Part shown: positions 10,676-20,299 of the stretch, piece after piece
Numbering within the stretch: position 1 is the stretch's first letter
How the letters are laid out: every line of letters begins with the position of its first letter
Source: Bradyrhizobium diazoefficiens
Lineage (GTDB): Bacteria; Pseudomonadota; Alphaproteobacteria; Rhizobiales; Xanthobacteraceae
Length of the DNA stretch: 64,000 bases
Direction: 5' to 3'
Assembly (NCBI RefSeq): GCF_016616425.1
Contig: NZ_CP067101.1
Span: 5,580,001-5,644,000 of the forward strand
Position numbers and translations under genes: made by a program
Notes under the pieces: model-generated
Databases searched by the model: none
Told to the model about the DNA's origin: nothing
Seen by the model: only the letters and a program-made list of their open reading frames with translations

Positions 10676-11889
10676 CACTGCCCCCTCCACACCCGGCGGT
10701 GCAGCGGATTGAAGCCGATGCGGTAGACGAGTTCAGCGGGCCGCTCGATATCCCAGATCGCGAGGTCGCACCATTTCCCGGCTTCCAGTGTGCCGGCCTC
10801 ATCGAGCACCCCGAGCGCCCGCGCGCCTTCACGGGTGACGCCGGCAAGGCACTCGGCCACAGTCATCCGGAACAGCGTCGCGCCCATGTTCATCGCGAGC
10901 AGCAGCGAGGTCAGCGGCGAGCTGCCGGGATTGCAGTCGGTCGCGAGTGCCATGTGAACGCCGCGCTTGCGAAACACCTCGACCGGGGGCTTCTGTGTCT
11001 CGCGAATGAAGTAGAACGCGCCAGGCAACAGCACGGCCACAGTGCCGGCCTTCGCCATCGCGGCGGCGCCGGCTTCGTCGGTATGCTCCAAATGATCGGC
11101 CGACAGTGCCGAGAATCTTGCGGCAAGCGCCGCGCCGCCGAGATTCGACAGTTGATCGGCATGAAGCTTGACCGGCAGCCCCAGCTCCCTCGCCGTCGCG
11201 AACACCCGCGCAGTCTGTTCGGCCGAGAACGCGATGCCCTCCATGAACGCGTCGACGGCGTCGGCGACGCCAGCCTTTGCAACAGCCGGCAGCATCTGCC
11301 TGCAAACGAGATCGATGTAGCGGTCCTTGTGGCCGTCCGCTTCCACCGGCACCGCATGCGCACCGAGGAAGGAGGTGCGGATCGCAACCGGCCGCTGCCG
11401 GCCGAGGCTGCGCGCGGCAGCGAGTTGCCGCATCTCGGTCTCGCTGTCGAGACCGTAGCCCGACTTGATCTCGACGGTGGTTGCGCCCTCGCCGATCAAC
11501 GCATCGAGCCGCGGCAGCGCGCTTGCGACGAGCTCTGCCTCACTCGCCTTGCGTGTTGCGGCCACCGTCGAGACGATGCCGCCGCCGGCGCGCGCGATCT
11601 CCTCGTAGCTTGCGCCCTTCAGGCGCAGCTCGAATTCGTGCGCACGGTTGCCGCCATAGACGAGATGGGTGTGGCAATCGACGAGGCCGGGCGTGATCCA
11701 GCGGCCCTCGCAATTGATCCGCTCGACGGCGTCCGCGTCCGCCGGGAGGTCCGCGGCGGCACCCACATAGACAATACGGCCGCCGCGCGCGGCGATCGCG
11801 CCGTGCTCGATTGCGCCGAAATCAGAACGATCCGCCCGCATCGTTGCGAGGTGGGCATTGTGCCAGATCCGGTCGAAGCGCTCTGCCAT
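10675..11889 (-). CDS. hutI: Imidazolonepropionase
   Basis: Third step of histidine degradation: a metal-dependent amidohydrolase that opens 4-imidazolone-5-propionate to N-formimidoyl-L-glutamate. Metal-binding HTHLVYGG, the substrate-contacting region [16 protein letters not shown] and the late Asp in [10 protein letters not shown] are all present. The chosen ATG 11889 (404 residues, [14 protein letters not shown]) matches the family; the frame also opens at 11997, but this would run over the hut operator. First gene of hutIHU, divergent from hutF. Confidence 0.96.
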   Translation of the reverse strand: MAERFDRIWHNAHLATMRADRSDFGAIEHGAIAARGGRIVYVGAAADLPADADAVERINCEGRWITPGLVDCHTHLVYGGNRAHEFELRLKGASYEEIARAGGGIVSTVAATRKASEAELVASALPRLDALIGEGATTVEIKSGYGLDSETEMRQLAAARSLGRQRPVAIRTSFLGAHAVPVEADGHKDRYIDLVCRQMLPAVAKAGVADAVDAFMEGIAFSAEQTARVFATARELGLPVKLHADQLSNLGGAALAARFSALSADHLEHTDEAGAAAMAKAGTVAVLLPGAFYFIRETQKPPVEVFRKRGVHMALATDCNPGSSPLTSLLLAMNMGATLFRMTVAECLAGVTREGARALGVLDEAGTLEAGKWCDLAIWDIERPAELVYRIGFNPLHRRVWRGQ

Positions 11890-11936
11890 GCAACGGTCCC
11901 TTCGCGGATATTCCCTGCGCCTTGGAGATGCTTGAC

Positions 11937-11956
11937 TTATATGTCTAGACATATAA
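11937..11956. promoter_or_regulatory. Perfect 20-bp palindrome, candidate HutC operator
   Basis: TTATATGTCTAGACATATAA is a perfect inverted repeat centred between 11946 and 11947, in the gap between the divergent hutI (ATG 11889) and hutF (ATG 11991). Its TGTCTAGACA core resembles the TGTATAGACA-type operators of HutC repressors, and hutC is part of the divergent operon. One site could repress both directions, with urocanate as the likely inducer. Confidence 0.85.
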
Positions 11957-11990
11957 TCGTAAGGCGGTTCTGTCCAGCCGGCATGGAAAC

Positions 11991-13349
11991 ATGACACGAC
12001 TGCATTTCGCCTCCGCGCTCCTGCCCTCGGGCTGGGCCAATGACGTGCAGGTGGTGATCACCGCCGGCGCGATCGCCGAGGTGACGCCGGGCGTGGCACC
12101 GTCCGCCGGCGACGAGCGCCACGGAATTGCGATTCCGGGACTGGCGAGCCTGCACAGCCACGCCTTCCAGCGCGGCATGGCCGGACTTGCGGAGCTGCGC
12201 GGCGACTCCACCGATACATTCTGGACCTGGCGCGAGGCGATGTATCGCTTCGCCCTCGCAATGACGCCGGACGACGTCGCGGCTGTTGCGACGCTGCTTT
12301 ATGTCGAGATGTTGGAGCAGGGATTCACCCGCGTCGGGGAATTCCATTATCTTCATCACGATCGCGACGGCTCGCCCTATACCGATATCGCCGAGATGGC
12401 CGCGCGGATTGCGCAGGCCGCCGAAGCCTCCGGCATCGCGCTGACGCTGCTGCCGAGTTTCTATGCGCACAGCTCGTTCGGCGGTGCGGCACCGCATGAC
12501 GGCCAGCGTCGCTTCATCTGCTCGGTCGATCAATTCGCGGCATTGATGGCTGCATCGCGCAAGGCGATCAGCGCATTGCCGGGCGCCAATATCGGCGTCG
12601 CGCCGCATAGTCTGCGCGCGGTGACGCCGGACGAGCTTGCGGCGGTCATCCCGCTGGCCGACGGCGGGCCGGTGCATGTTCATGCCGCCGAGCAGGTGAA
12701 GGAAGTCGAGGATTGCCTGGCCTGGTCGGGCCAGCGCCCGGTGCAATGGCTGCTGCAGCACGCGGCCGTCGACCGGCGCTGGTGCCTCATCCATGCGACC
12801 CATGCGACGGATGAGGAAGTCGCGGCGTTGGCGAAAACCGGTGCGGTGGCAGGCCTATGTCCCATCACCGAGGCAAGTCTCGGCGATGGCGTTTTTCCGG
12901 CGCGCGAGTTTCTCGCCGCCGGCGGTGCGTTCGGCGTCGGCACTGATTCCAACGTGCTGGTCGGCGTCGCCGACGAGCTGCGCCAGCTCGAATATGGCCA
13001 GCGGCTGAAGCATCGCGAGCGCAACGTGCTCTCCAGCGGCGCAGGCCGCTCGACCGGGCGCACGCTGTTCGACCACGCTCTCGCAGGCGGCGCGCGCGCG
13101 CTGGCGCAGACGTCGGTCGGCCTCACGCCCGACGCGCGCGCCGACATCGTCACGCTCGACGGCGCACATCCCTCGCTGGCAGGCCGCCGGGGCGATGCCG
13201 CCATCGACGGCTGGCTCTTCGCGGCGGGCGGCGCTGCGATCGATTGCGTCTGGGCCGGCGGCGAGAAGGTTGTCGAAGGCGGGCGGCACAGGCTGCGCCG
13301 GGCCGCACGCGAGCGTTTCAACGCGTCCGTTCGGAGGCTCGTTGCATGA
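11991..13349 (+). CDS. hutF: Formimidoylglutamate deiminase
   Basis: Amidohydrolase converting N-formimidoyl-L-glutamate to N-formyl-L-glutamate and ammonia, the branch of histidine degradation that uses HutF and then a deformylase. Evidence: metal-binding [37 protein letters not shown], and the Asp of [10 protein letters not shown]; 452 residues is normal. It starts 35 bases after the palindromic operator and its stop overlaps the hutC start by ATGA. No HutG deformylase gene is present in the window. Confidence 0.95.
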   Translation: MTRLHFASALLPSGWANDVQVVITAGAIAEVTPGVAPSAGDERHGIAIPGLASLHSHAFQRGMAGLAELRGDSTDTFWTWREAMYRFALAMTPDDVAAVATLLYVEMLEQGFTRVGEFHYLHHDRDGSPYTDIAEMAARIAQAAEASGIALTLLPSFYAHSSFGGAAPHDGQRRFICSVDQFAALMAASRKAISALPGANIGVAPHSLRAVTPDELAAVIPLADGGPVHVHAAEQVKEVEDCLAWSGQRPVQWLLQHAAVDRRWCLIHATHATDEEVAALAKTGAVAGLCPITEASLGDGVFPAREFLAAGGAFGVGTDSNVLVGVADELRQLEYGQRLKHRERNVLSSGAGRSTGRTLFDHALAGGARALAQTSVGLTPDARADIVTLDGAHPSLAGRRGDAAIDGWLFAAGGAAIDCVWAGGEKVVEGGRHRLRRAARERFNASVRRLVA

Positions 13350-14074
13350 GCCTCGTCGCCGATGCCGCCGACAAGCCGACGCTCTACAAGCGGATTCGCG
13401 CCGACATCGAGGAGCGCATCCTGACTGGCGAATGGCCGCCCGGACATCGCATCCCGTTCGAGCACGAACTGGTGGCGCGTTACGGCTGCTCGCGCATGAC
13501 GGTGAACAAGGCGTTGTCGGAGCTGGCGCAAGCCGATCTGATCGAGCGGCGGCGACGCGCGGGCTCGTTCGTACGCCGGCCACAGCATCAGTCGGCGGTG
13601 CTCAAGATCGCCGACATCCGCGCCGAGATCACCGCGCTCGGACGCGCTTACGGCTATGAGCTGATCCATCGCAAGCTGCGCGCCGCGACCGCCGCCGACC
13701 GAGACCGCCTCGGTGTGAAGAAGGCCGGCAAGGTCGTCGCCATCGCCTGCCGCCACAGCGCCGACAACGTGCCGTTCGCCGTCGAGGACAGGCTGATCGA
13801 CCTGTCGTCCGTGCCGGATGCCGCGACCGCGGATTTCTCGCGCGAACCACCCGGCTCGTGGCTGCTTCATCATGTCCCGTGGACGGAGGCCGAGCACACG
13901 ATCAGCGCCATCGTCGCGGACGATCGCATGGCGGACGCGCTCGCGATCGCTGTCGGCGCGCCCTGTCTCGTGATCGACCGCTACACCTGGCGCAGCGCAC
14001 GCACGATCACCGCCGTGCGCCTGCTCTATCCCGGTGACTCTCACCGCCTTGTCGCGCGATTCAAGGGAGGTTGA
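13346..14074 (+). CDS. hutC: Histidine utilisation repressor, GntR/UTRA family
   Basis: DNA-binding repressor of the hut genes that releases DNA on binding urocanate. From ATG 13346 it has 242 residues. The winged helix is at about residues 12-75 (LYKRIRADIEERIL, PFEHELVARYGCSRMTVNKA), followed by a UTRA ligand domain. It is translationally coupled to hutF by ATGA. Its target is probably the palindrome at 11937-11956, so it would regulate itself, hutF and hutIHU. Confidence 0.94.
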   Translation: MSLVADAADKPTLYKRIRADIEERILTGEWPPGHRIPFEHELVARYGCSRMTVNKALSELAQADLIERRRRAGSFVRRPQHQSAVLKIADIRAEITALGRAYGYELIHRKLRAATAADRDRLGVKKAGKVVAIACRHSADNVPFAVEDRLIDLSSVPDAATADFSREPPGSWLLHHVPWTEAEHTISAIVADDRMADALAIAVGAPCLVIDRYTWRSARTITAVRLLYPGDSHRLVARFKGG

Positions 14075-14182
14075 GAAGATGTGTCGGCACAAATCGTGCA
14101 ACGCTTCGGGCAACGGCCCATACCGGGCGACATTAAGAGATCAACAGGACGTCAATCCACCGATCGGCAGAGGACGACAATC

Positions 14183-15127
14183 ATGCGTAGTTCGAAAGTA
14201 TTTGCGACAATCATTGCCCTGGCGGCCGCCACTCCCGCGCTCGCCGACGACGTCAAGGTCGGCGTCGGCATCTCCGGATGGACCGGCTTCGCGCCGCTGA
14301 CGCTGGCGAAGGAGGCCGGCATCTTCAAGAGGAACGGCCTCGACGTCACCATCAAGAAGATTCCGCAGAAGGACCGCCATCTCGCGATCGCCTCCGGCGA
14401 CGTCCAGTGCGCGGCAACGACTGTCGAGACCTGGATCTCCTGGAACGCCAATGGCGTTGCGACCAAGCAGATCTTCCAGCTCGACAAGAGCTTTGGCGCC
14501 GACGGCATGGCGGTACGCAACGATCTCGCCTCGATCAAGGATCTGAAGGGCAAGACTGTCGCCGCCTCGGCGCCCGGCACGTCGCCCTATTTCGCGCTGG
14601 CCTGGATGCTCAAGAAGAACGGTCTGTCGGTGAAGGACGTCACCGTGGTGAACCTCGAGCCGGCCGCGGCCGCGCAGGCCTTCGTCTCCGGCCAGAACGA
14701 CGCCGCGATGACCTATGAGCCGTATCTGTCGACGGTGCGCGCCGCGCCCGACAAGGGCAAGATCATCGCCACCACGCTGGACTATCCGATGGTCATGGAC
14801 ACCTTCGGCTGCACGCCGAAATTCCTGACCGAGAATCCCAAGGCCGCCAAGGCGCTCGCCGACAGCTATTTCGAGGCGCTCGAAATGATCGCCAAGGACC
14901 AGACCAAGGCCTACGAGATCATGGGCGCCGACGTGAAGCAGACCGGCGAGCAGTTCGGCAATTCCGCGAAGTATCTGCGCTGGCAGGACAAGGCCGCGAA
15001 CCAGAAGTTCTTCGCGGGCGACTTCCTGACCTTCAACAAGGAGGCCGCCGAGCTGCTGCTCGAGATCGGCATCATCAAGGCCGCACCGAAGATCGATGAT
15101 CTCTTCGACGCGAGCTTCATCAAGTAA
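14183..15127 (+). CDS. ABC transporter substrate-binding protein, SsuA/NMT1-like
   Basis: Periplasmic binding protein of the nitrate/sulfonate/taurine/pyrimidine-precursor class, 314 residues. Sec signal MRSSKVFATIIALAAATPAL with cleavage near ALADD. Family blocks: WTGFAPLTLAKEAGIF, then DLKGKTVAASAPGTSPYFAL and QNDAAMTYEPY. It heads an importer with the next two genes and lies 108 bases after hutC. Position suggests uptake of histidine, urocanate or a related nitrogen compound; the family does not fix the ligand. Confidence 0.88.
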   Translation: MRSSKVFATIIALAAATPALADDVKVGVGISGWTGFAPLTLAKEAGIFKRNGLDVTIKKIPQKDRHLAIASGDVQCAATTVETWISWNANGVATKQIFQLDKSFGADGMAVRNDLASIKDLKGKTVAASAPGTSPYFALAWMLKKNGLSVKDVTVVNLEPAAAAQAFVSGQNDAAMTYEPYLSTVRAAPDKGKIIATTLDYPMVMDTFGCTPKFLTENPKAAKALADSYFEALEMIAKDQTKAYEIMGADVKQTGEQFGNSAKYLRWQDKAANQKFFAGDFLTFNKEAAELLLEIGIIKAAPKIDDLFDASFIK

Positions 15128-15197
15128 CGACTTCAAGACGCCGGCCCCGTCTCGCGGTGGGGCCGGCAATCTCGTTCTTCGCCCGGATAGATTGTTG

Positions 15198-15971
15198 ATG
15201 CGTCCTCTGGATCCCGTGACGTCGAAGCAGCGTGTGGCCTACGGCCTTGCGTTCTTCGTGGTGTTCGTTGCCCTCTGGTCATGGGCGACCTTCGGCGGAC
15301 ATGTGTCGAAGGTGTTCCTCGCCAACCCGCTGACCATGGTGCAGGAAGGCGTCGATCTGATCGCCAAACAGGGGTTCCTGTACGACATCGGCATGACGGT
15401 CTGGCGCGTGGTCGGCGGCTTTGCGCTCGCCGCCATCATCGCGGTGCCGCTCGGCGTGCTGATGGGCGCCTACAAGCCGGTCGAGGCGTTCCTTGAACCG
15501 TTCGTCTCCTTCGCGCGCTATCTGCCCGCCTCCGCTTTCATCCCGCTGCTGATCCTGTGGGCCGGCATCGGCGAGCTGCAGAAGCTGCTCGTCATCTTCA
15601 TCGGCTCGGTGTTCCAGGTCATCCTGATGGTCGCCGTGACCGTCGGGGCGACGCGGCGCGATCTGGTCGAGGCGGCCTATACGCTCGGGGCCGCCGATCG
15701 CGGCATCATCCGCCGCGTGCTGCTGCCCTCCTCCGCGCCCGAGATCGCGGAAATCCTGCGGCTGGTGCTGGGCTGGGCCTGGACCTATGTCATCGTCGCC
15801 GAGCTGATCGGCTCGTCCTCGGGTATCGGCCACATGATCACCGACAGCCAGGCGCTGCTCAATACCGGCCAGATCATCTTCGGCATCATCGTGATCGGGC
15901 TGATCGGTCTGCTCTCGGACTTCATGTTCAAGGCGTTCAACGCCTGGCTGTTCCCGTGGAGGCTCGCATGA
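15198..15971 (+). CDS. ABC transporter permease, TauC/SsuC type
   Basis: Inner-membrane permease, 257 residues from ATG 15198, about six transmembrane helices. The coupling motif region is LVEAAYTLGAADRGIIRRVL followed by LPSSAPEIAEILRL. The stop overlaps the ATPase start by ATGA. It works with the preceding binding protein and the following ATPase. Confidence 0.9.
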   Translation: MRPLDPVTSKQRVAYGLAFFVVFVALWSWATFGGHVSKVFLANPLTMVQEGVDLIAKQGFLYDIGMTVWRVVGGFALAAIIAVPLGVLMGAYKPVEAFLEPFVSFARYLPASAFIPLLILWAGIGELQKLLVIFIGSVFQVILMVAVTVGATRRDLVEAAYTLGAADRGIIRRVLLPSSAPEIAEILRLVLGWAWTYVIVAELIGSSSGIGHMITDSQALLNTGQIIFGIIVIGLIGLLSDFMFKAFNAWLFPWRLA

Positions 15972-16753
15972 CGATCCTCAAGGTCGAACAGGTCTCGCGC
16001 ACCTTCCCCGCGCGCCACGGCAATGCGCCGACCAGGGCGCTGGAGCCGACCGACCTCGTCATCGGCAACAACGACTTCGTCACCATTCTCGGCCCGTCGG
16101 GCTGCGGCAAGTCCACACTGCTGCGCATCGTTGCGGGCCTCGATCGCCCGACCGGCGGGCGCGTCACCCTCGACGGGCGCGAGGTGACCGGCCCTGGCGC
16201 CGATCGCGGCATGGTGTTCCAGTCCTACACGCTGTTTCCCTGGCTCACCGTGCGCGAGAACATCGCCTTCGGCCTGCGCGAGCGCGGCGTGACGCCGGAC
16301 GCGCGGAACAAGATCGCGGACGCCTTCATCCGCCAGGTCGGATTGTCCGGCTTCGAGAACCATTGGCCGAAGCAGCTTTCCGGCGGCATGCAGCAGCGCA
16401 CCGCGATCGCCCGCGCGCTCGCCAACGATCCGAAGATCCTGTTGCTCGACGAGCCTTTCGGCGCGCTGGACAACCAGACCCGCGCCTTGATGCAGGAGAT
16501 GCTGCTCGGCATCTGGGAGCGCGACCAGAAAACCGTGCTGTTCGTGACCCACGACATCGAGGAAGCGATCTTCCTTGGCAGCCGCGTCATCGTCATGAGC
16601 GCGCGTCCCGGCCGGATCAAGGCCGAGATCACGGTGGACCTGCCGCATCCTCGCTCCTACAAGATCAAGACCACGCCGGAGTTCGTCCAGCTCAAGGAGC
16701 GGCTGGTGGAGGAAATCCGCACTGAGGCGCTGAAGGTTGCCGAACATGCCTGA
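15968..16753 (+). CDS. ABC transporter ATP-binding protein, TauB/SsuB type
   Basis: Cytoplasmic ATPase of the importer, 261 residues. Walker A GPSGCGKST, Q-loop in GMVFQSYTLFPWL, signature LSGGMQQRTAIARAL, Walker B ILLLDEPFGALD and the switch His in FVTHDIEEAIFLG are all intact. Coupled to the permease by ATGA; its 3' end overlaps the next gene by 8 bases, giving one transcription unit of four genes. Confidence 0.94.
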   Translation: MTILKVEQVSRTFPARHGNAPTRALEPTDLVIGNNDFVTILGPSGCGKSTLLRIVAGLDRPTGGRVTLDGREVTGPGADRGMVFQSYTLFPWLTVRENIAFGLRERGVTPDARNKIADAFIRQVGLSGFENHWPKQLSGGMQQRTAIARALANDPKILLLDEPFGALDNQTRALMQEMLLGIWERDQKTVLFVTHDIEEAIFLGSRVIVMSARPGRIKAEITVDLPHPRSYKIKTTPEFVQLKERLVEEIRTEALKVAEHA

Positions 16754-17978
16754 TACACAGCCGCGCGCCGATGGAAGGCGCGTTCTTGCCGATCTCAATG
16801 CGCTCCGTGCCATCGGCGCCTACAAGTCCGGCGTGCACAGACCGACCTTCTCCGAGCCGCACAAGCTTTCGCTGGAATGGCTCGTTCAGAAGCTGCCCGA
16901 AGCCAACCTCTCCGCGGCGATCGACGGTATCGGCAATGTCTTCGGCACCAGTCCCAAGCCCGGCCCGAAGCTGCTGGCCGGCTCGCATCTGGAGAGCCAG
17001 AACTATGCCGGTTGGCTCGATGGTCCGCTCGGCGTCGTCTATGCGCTCGAAGCGGCACGCGTACTCAATGGCGATCCCGCCGTGACAGGCGCCGTTGAAG
17101 TCGCCGCCTGGTGCGACGAGGAAGGACATTTCGGCAGCTTCCTCGGCTCGCGGTCCTATATCGGGCAGGTGACCGAGGCCGACATCGACGCCGCACGCGA
17201 CCGCACCAGCGGGCGCACCATGCGCGATGCGCTCACCGAGATGGGGCTCGCCGGCCGCCCACGGATCAGCGTCGAGCCGGGCCGCCACCTCGGATATCTG
17301 GAAGCGCATATCGAGCAGGGCGATACGCTCGAAAGCGGCAAGCTCGCGATCGGCGTCGTAACCTCTATCGTCGGCATCTGGCAGTACCGTATCAATTTCA
17401 CCGGTGAGCAAAATCACGCCGGCACCACGCGCATGGCCGTGCGCAAGGATGCAGGGCTGGCGCTGGCCAAATTCTGCGTGGCAATCGACGAGCGTTTTCC
17501 CGCGGCCTGCGGTCCGCGCACGGTCTGGACCACCGGGCGCATCACGCTCGATCCGGGCGCGCCGAGCATCATTCCCGGCACGGCCGAAATGCTGTTCCAG
17601 ATCCGCGACGACGATCCAGCCGTCATTGCGCGGCTCGAGCAGCTGCTGCGGACCATGGCTGACGAGGCCGGTGCGAACGGCCCCTGCACCGTCGCCGTTA
17701 CGAAGCTGCGCACCGGTGCGCCTGCCATGATGAATGCCGGCTTTCAGGATGCGATCGAAGCCGCAAGCAAGGCCATGGCCGGTGGACGATCCGTTCGCAT
17801 GCCCAGTGGCGCCGGCCATGATGCGCAGATGCTGGCAACGGTCATGCCCGCGGGCATGCTGTTCGTGCCGTCGATCGGCGGCATCAGCCATCACTGGACC
17901 GAGAACACTGCCGAGGCCGACATCGTCACCGGCGCGCAGGTGTTCGTCGACGCCTGCCGGCGGATCCTCGGCGGTTAG
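16746..17978 (+). CDS. M20-family Zn-dependent amidohydrolase (carbamoylase/allantoate amidase type)
   Basis: Binuclear-metal hydrolase of the hydantoinase/carbamoylase family that cleaves N-carbamoyl or related N-acyl groups from amino acids; 410 residues from ATG 16746 (TTG 16737 possible). Metal ligands fit GSHLES, LDGPLG, CDEEGHF, LEAHIEQG and ISHHWTE. In the usual GSHLD block the catalytic Asp is here Glu. It is the last gene of the hutF-side cluster, co-directional with an importer. Because no HutG is present, it could release glutamate from N-formylglutamate; that is inference, and hydrolysis of an imported N-carbamoyl compound is as likely. Confidence 0.82.
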   Translation: MPDTQPRADGRRVLADLNALRAIGAYKSGVHRPTFSEPHKLSLEWLVQKLPEANLSAAIDGIGNVFGTSPKPGPKLLAGSHLESQNYAGWLDGPLGVVYALEAARVLNGDPAVTGAVEVAAWCDEEGHFGSFLGSRSYIGQVTEADIDAARDRTSGRTMRDALTEMGLAGRPRISVEPGRHLGYLEAHIEQGDTLESGKLAIGVVTSIVGIWQYRINFTGEQNHAGTTRMAVRKDAGLALAKFCVAIDERFPAACGPRTVWTTGRITLDPGAPSIIPGTAEMLFQIRDDDPAVIARLEQLLRTMADEAGANGPCTVAVTKLRTGAPAMMNAGFQDAIEAASKAMAGGRSVRMPSGAGHDAQMLATVMPAGMLFVPSIGGISHHWTENTAEADIVTGAQVFVDACRRILGG

Positions 17979-18035
17979 TCCAACGTCCTTCTTCTTGAGC
18001 ATGAGCTTCGCGGGCCTTTGGTGCACGTTCTCTCA

Positions 18036-18129
18036 TCCTCGTTATCGCGAGCGAAGGGAAGCAATCCAGAGTCTTTCCACGGAAGGATTCTGGATTGCTT
18101 CGTCGCAAGGGCTCCTCGCAATGACGGGT
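18036..18129. repeat. Palindromic dispersed repeat (REP-like), element A
   Basis: Perfect 13-base arms GAAGCAATCCAGA (18058-18070) and TCTGGATTGCTTC (18089-18101) around an 18-base centre, with imperfect outer arms ending in CTCCTCGCAATGACGGG. Such sequences recur in Bradyrhizobium and Rhodopseudomonas genomes (from memory, not searched). Confidence 0.75.
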
Positions 18130-18157
18130 ATGGGGGGCAGCTTGCTTCTAAAACTGA

Positions 18158-18270
18158 CGCTGTCATTCCCCGCGAAGGCGGGGAAACCAGTACGCCCCGG
18201 CCCCTCGATTCAATAGCCGCTGTCTCGGAGTACTGGATCGCCCGGTTGAATGAACCGGGCGATGACAGCG
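18158..18270. repeat. Palindromic element B with 9-bp terminal inverted repeats
   Basis: The ends are CGCTGTCAT (18158-18166) and ATGACAGCG (18262-18270). Inside are two strong hairpins: CCCCGC-GAAG-GCGGGG (18168-18183) and CGCCCGGTT-GAATG-AACCGGGCG (18239-18261). At 113 bases with terminal repeats and no coding capacity it resembles a MITE or a paired REP element. Confidence 0.75.
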
Positions 18271-18285
18271 AGCGTGGGCTACAGC

Positions 18286-18376
18286 TCGTAGGATGGGTAG
18301 AGCGAAGCGAAACCCATCACACTGTCATCCGCGCCGAAACATGATGGGTTTCGCAAGTGCTCTACCCATCCTACGA
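18286..18376. repeat. Palindromic element C with 17-bp terminal inverted repeats
   Basis: TCGTAGGATGGGTAGAG (18286-18302) is exactly repeated in inverse at 18360-18376. Inner arms GCGAAACCCATCA and TGATGGGTTTCGC extend the symmetry. Non-coding, 91 bases, MITE-like. Any protein predicted across it is spurious. Confidence 0.78.
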
Positions 18377-19060
18377 CCTCGCAGACACGCCTTCGCGTTC
18401 TCGCGGCTGATTTCGCCCGAGCTTTGCTTGGTCGCTCCACCCTCTGAAAGCCAAGAGGGCGCAGGGAAGGCCGGGTGCCGGCTCGCACCCGCGGTCTGCT
18501 GCGCGAAAGGCACACGCAGAAGAACCGCACAGCAGCATACAGGTGTAGCCGAACACTCGACCTTCCCTGCGCAGTGGTCGGACGGCTTATGCCGTGATCT
18601 CCCGGGAGCCGAGTTCGTTCTGGCCTCCCTCGCCCCGCGAATTCATGATGCAGTCTGCCCGGTTGGGCTCGCTCGCACCTTCGAAGGGCCTGACCGTAGC
18701 AACGACGGCCAGGACCACACGGTTTTGCCGTACGCGTTCAGCGCCGCTCGTCCGCACGCGGGTATCAAGCTCACAGGGACTACCCGCCCTGCCCGCCCCA
18801 TCTCGTGCCGACGCTGCCGCGTCCACCGCAACCCGGCCCGCGTTTCGAACGACTCGCGAACCGCCCCTCTTTCGGGCCGGGCTGCTTCGACTTATGCCGC
18901 AATTCCGAATTTCGGTAAAGTGGAATATTTTTGCGAAGAGGTATTGACTTTGCTCCGCAAGGAAATGGTCGGGTGTTTTGCCCGGGCGGGCAGTATTGCG
19001 TTCCGTCATTCTTCGGGGCTCGCCGAACGGGCGAGCGGAAGGAACCTCCCGGTGCGGCCG
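18377..19060. repeat. Probable long dispersed non-coding repeat
   Basis: About 680 bases with no plausible gene on either strand; the open frames are Arg/Ser/Pro-rich and lack domains. It resembles a long repeat I recall from Bradyrhizobium genomes that is often mis-annotated as small proteins. Structured parts: a 12-bp stem GCGCAGGGAAGG (18459-18470) pairing with CCTTCCCTGCGC (18561-18572), enclosing a short hairpin GGGTGC-CGGCTC-GCACCC. It directly abuts element C. Confidence 0.5.
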
Positions 19061-19144
19061 TGACACCTCGTGCACGCCACAGACATAAAGTCGCGACAAT
19101 CGTCAGGCTTGTCGGCCGCCCTGCCCTGCTTTCGCGGAGTTTTC

Positions 19145-20299
19145 ATGTCTTCTGCCGACCGGCCTTCGACGCGCCTTGCGACCCGGCTTGCGTTCCTCGT
19201 GGCGGGCTTCGGCATCGCGTGCTGGGCGCCGCTGGTGCCGTTCGCGAAAACGCGGCTCGGCGTCGACGACGGCGTCCTCGGACTGCTCCTGCTCAGCCTC
19301 GGCATCGGCTCGGTCGTTGCGATGCTGCTGACCGGAATCCTCAGCGCGCGCTACGGCAGCAGGCCGATCATCGTCGCGGGCGGGTTCGGCCTGGCGCTGG
19401 TCCTGCCCCTGCTCGCGCTCGCAAGCTCGCCTGCAACACTGGCGCTGGCACTCTTCGCATTCGGCGCCGCGCTCGGCTCGATCGACGTCGCCATGAACAT
19501 CCACGCCGTGGAGGTGGAGCGCGCCGCAGGACGCCCGCTGATGTCCGGCTTCCACGCGCTGTTCAGCATCGGGGGCTTCGCCGGATCCGCGCTGATGACG
19601 GCGCTGCTCTCGCTGCAATTCGGCACGCTCGCCTGCACGCTAATCTGCTCCGCCCTGATGCTGGTCGCGATGGTCGTGACCTGGCCGCGCCTGCTCCGCT
19701 CCTTGCAGGTGCAGGAGGGTCCGCTCTTCGTGCTGCCGCACGGATCGGTGCTGCTGCTCGCGCTGCTCGGCGCCATTACGTTCCTGGTCGAGGGCGCGAT
19801 GCTCGATTGGAGCGCACTGCTCGTCATCGGCGCGGGTCTCGTCACCGAGGCGCAAGGCGGAGCCGGCTACATCGTGTTCTCGATCGCGATGACAGCGGGC
19901 CGGCTCGGCGGCGATGCCGTCGTTGCGCGCATCGGGGACCGCACGACCTTGTTCTGGGGCAGCATGATCGCGATCGCGGGCTTTGCGGTCCTGCTGACGG
20001 CGCCCGTCGCGGCGGTCGCCATCGCCGGATTCCTGCTGATCGGGCTCGGCGCGTCGAACCTCGTGCCGGTGCTATTCCGCCGTGCGGCGCGGCAAACGGT
20101 GATGCCGACGGGGCTTGCGGTGGCGGCGATCACGACTGCGGGCTATGCCGGCGTCCTGATCGGCCCCGCCGGCGTCGGCTTCGTTGCACGTCTTGGCGGA
20201 CTGCCGACCGCGTTCTGGCTGCTGGCCGCGCTGATGGGTCTCGTCACGCTGTCGGCGCGCATCGTCACGAAGGACGCGCGCCAGACCGTTGAGAGCTAG
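19145..20299 (+). CDS. MFS transporter
   Basis: Twelve-helix inner-membrane carrier, 384 residues from ATG 19145 (upstream codons belong to the repeat region). The loop between helices 2 and 3 carries LTGILSARYGSRP, a degenerate MFS motif A, and helix 5 contains GFHALFSIGGFAGSAL, which recalls the sugar/YbjJ-like group. Substrate unknown. Stands alone. Confidence 0.85.
   Translation: MSSADRPSTRLATRLAFLVAGFGIACWAPLVPFAKTRLGVDDGVLGLLLLSLGIGSVVAMLLTGILSARYGSRPIIVAGGFGLALVLPLLALASSPATLALALFAFGAALGSIDVAMNIHAVEVERAAGRPLMSGFHALFSIGGFAGSALMTALLSLQFGTLACTLICSALMLVAMVVTWPRLLRSLQVQEGPLFVLPHGSVLLLALLGAITFLVEGAMLDWSALLVIGAGLVTEAQGGAGYIVFSIAMTAGRLGGDAVVARIGDRTTLFWGSMIAIAGFAVLLTAPVAAVAIAGFLLIGLGASNLVPVLFRRAARQTVMPTGLAVAAITTAGYAGVLIGPAGVGFVARLGGLPTAFWLLAALMGLVTLSARIVTKDARQTVES

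Noticed and set aside
18293..19063. Several 60-256 codon frames in the repeat region
   Set aside because: Composition is atypical, frames cross repeat boundaries, and no domain is visible; judged repeat sequence.
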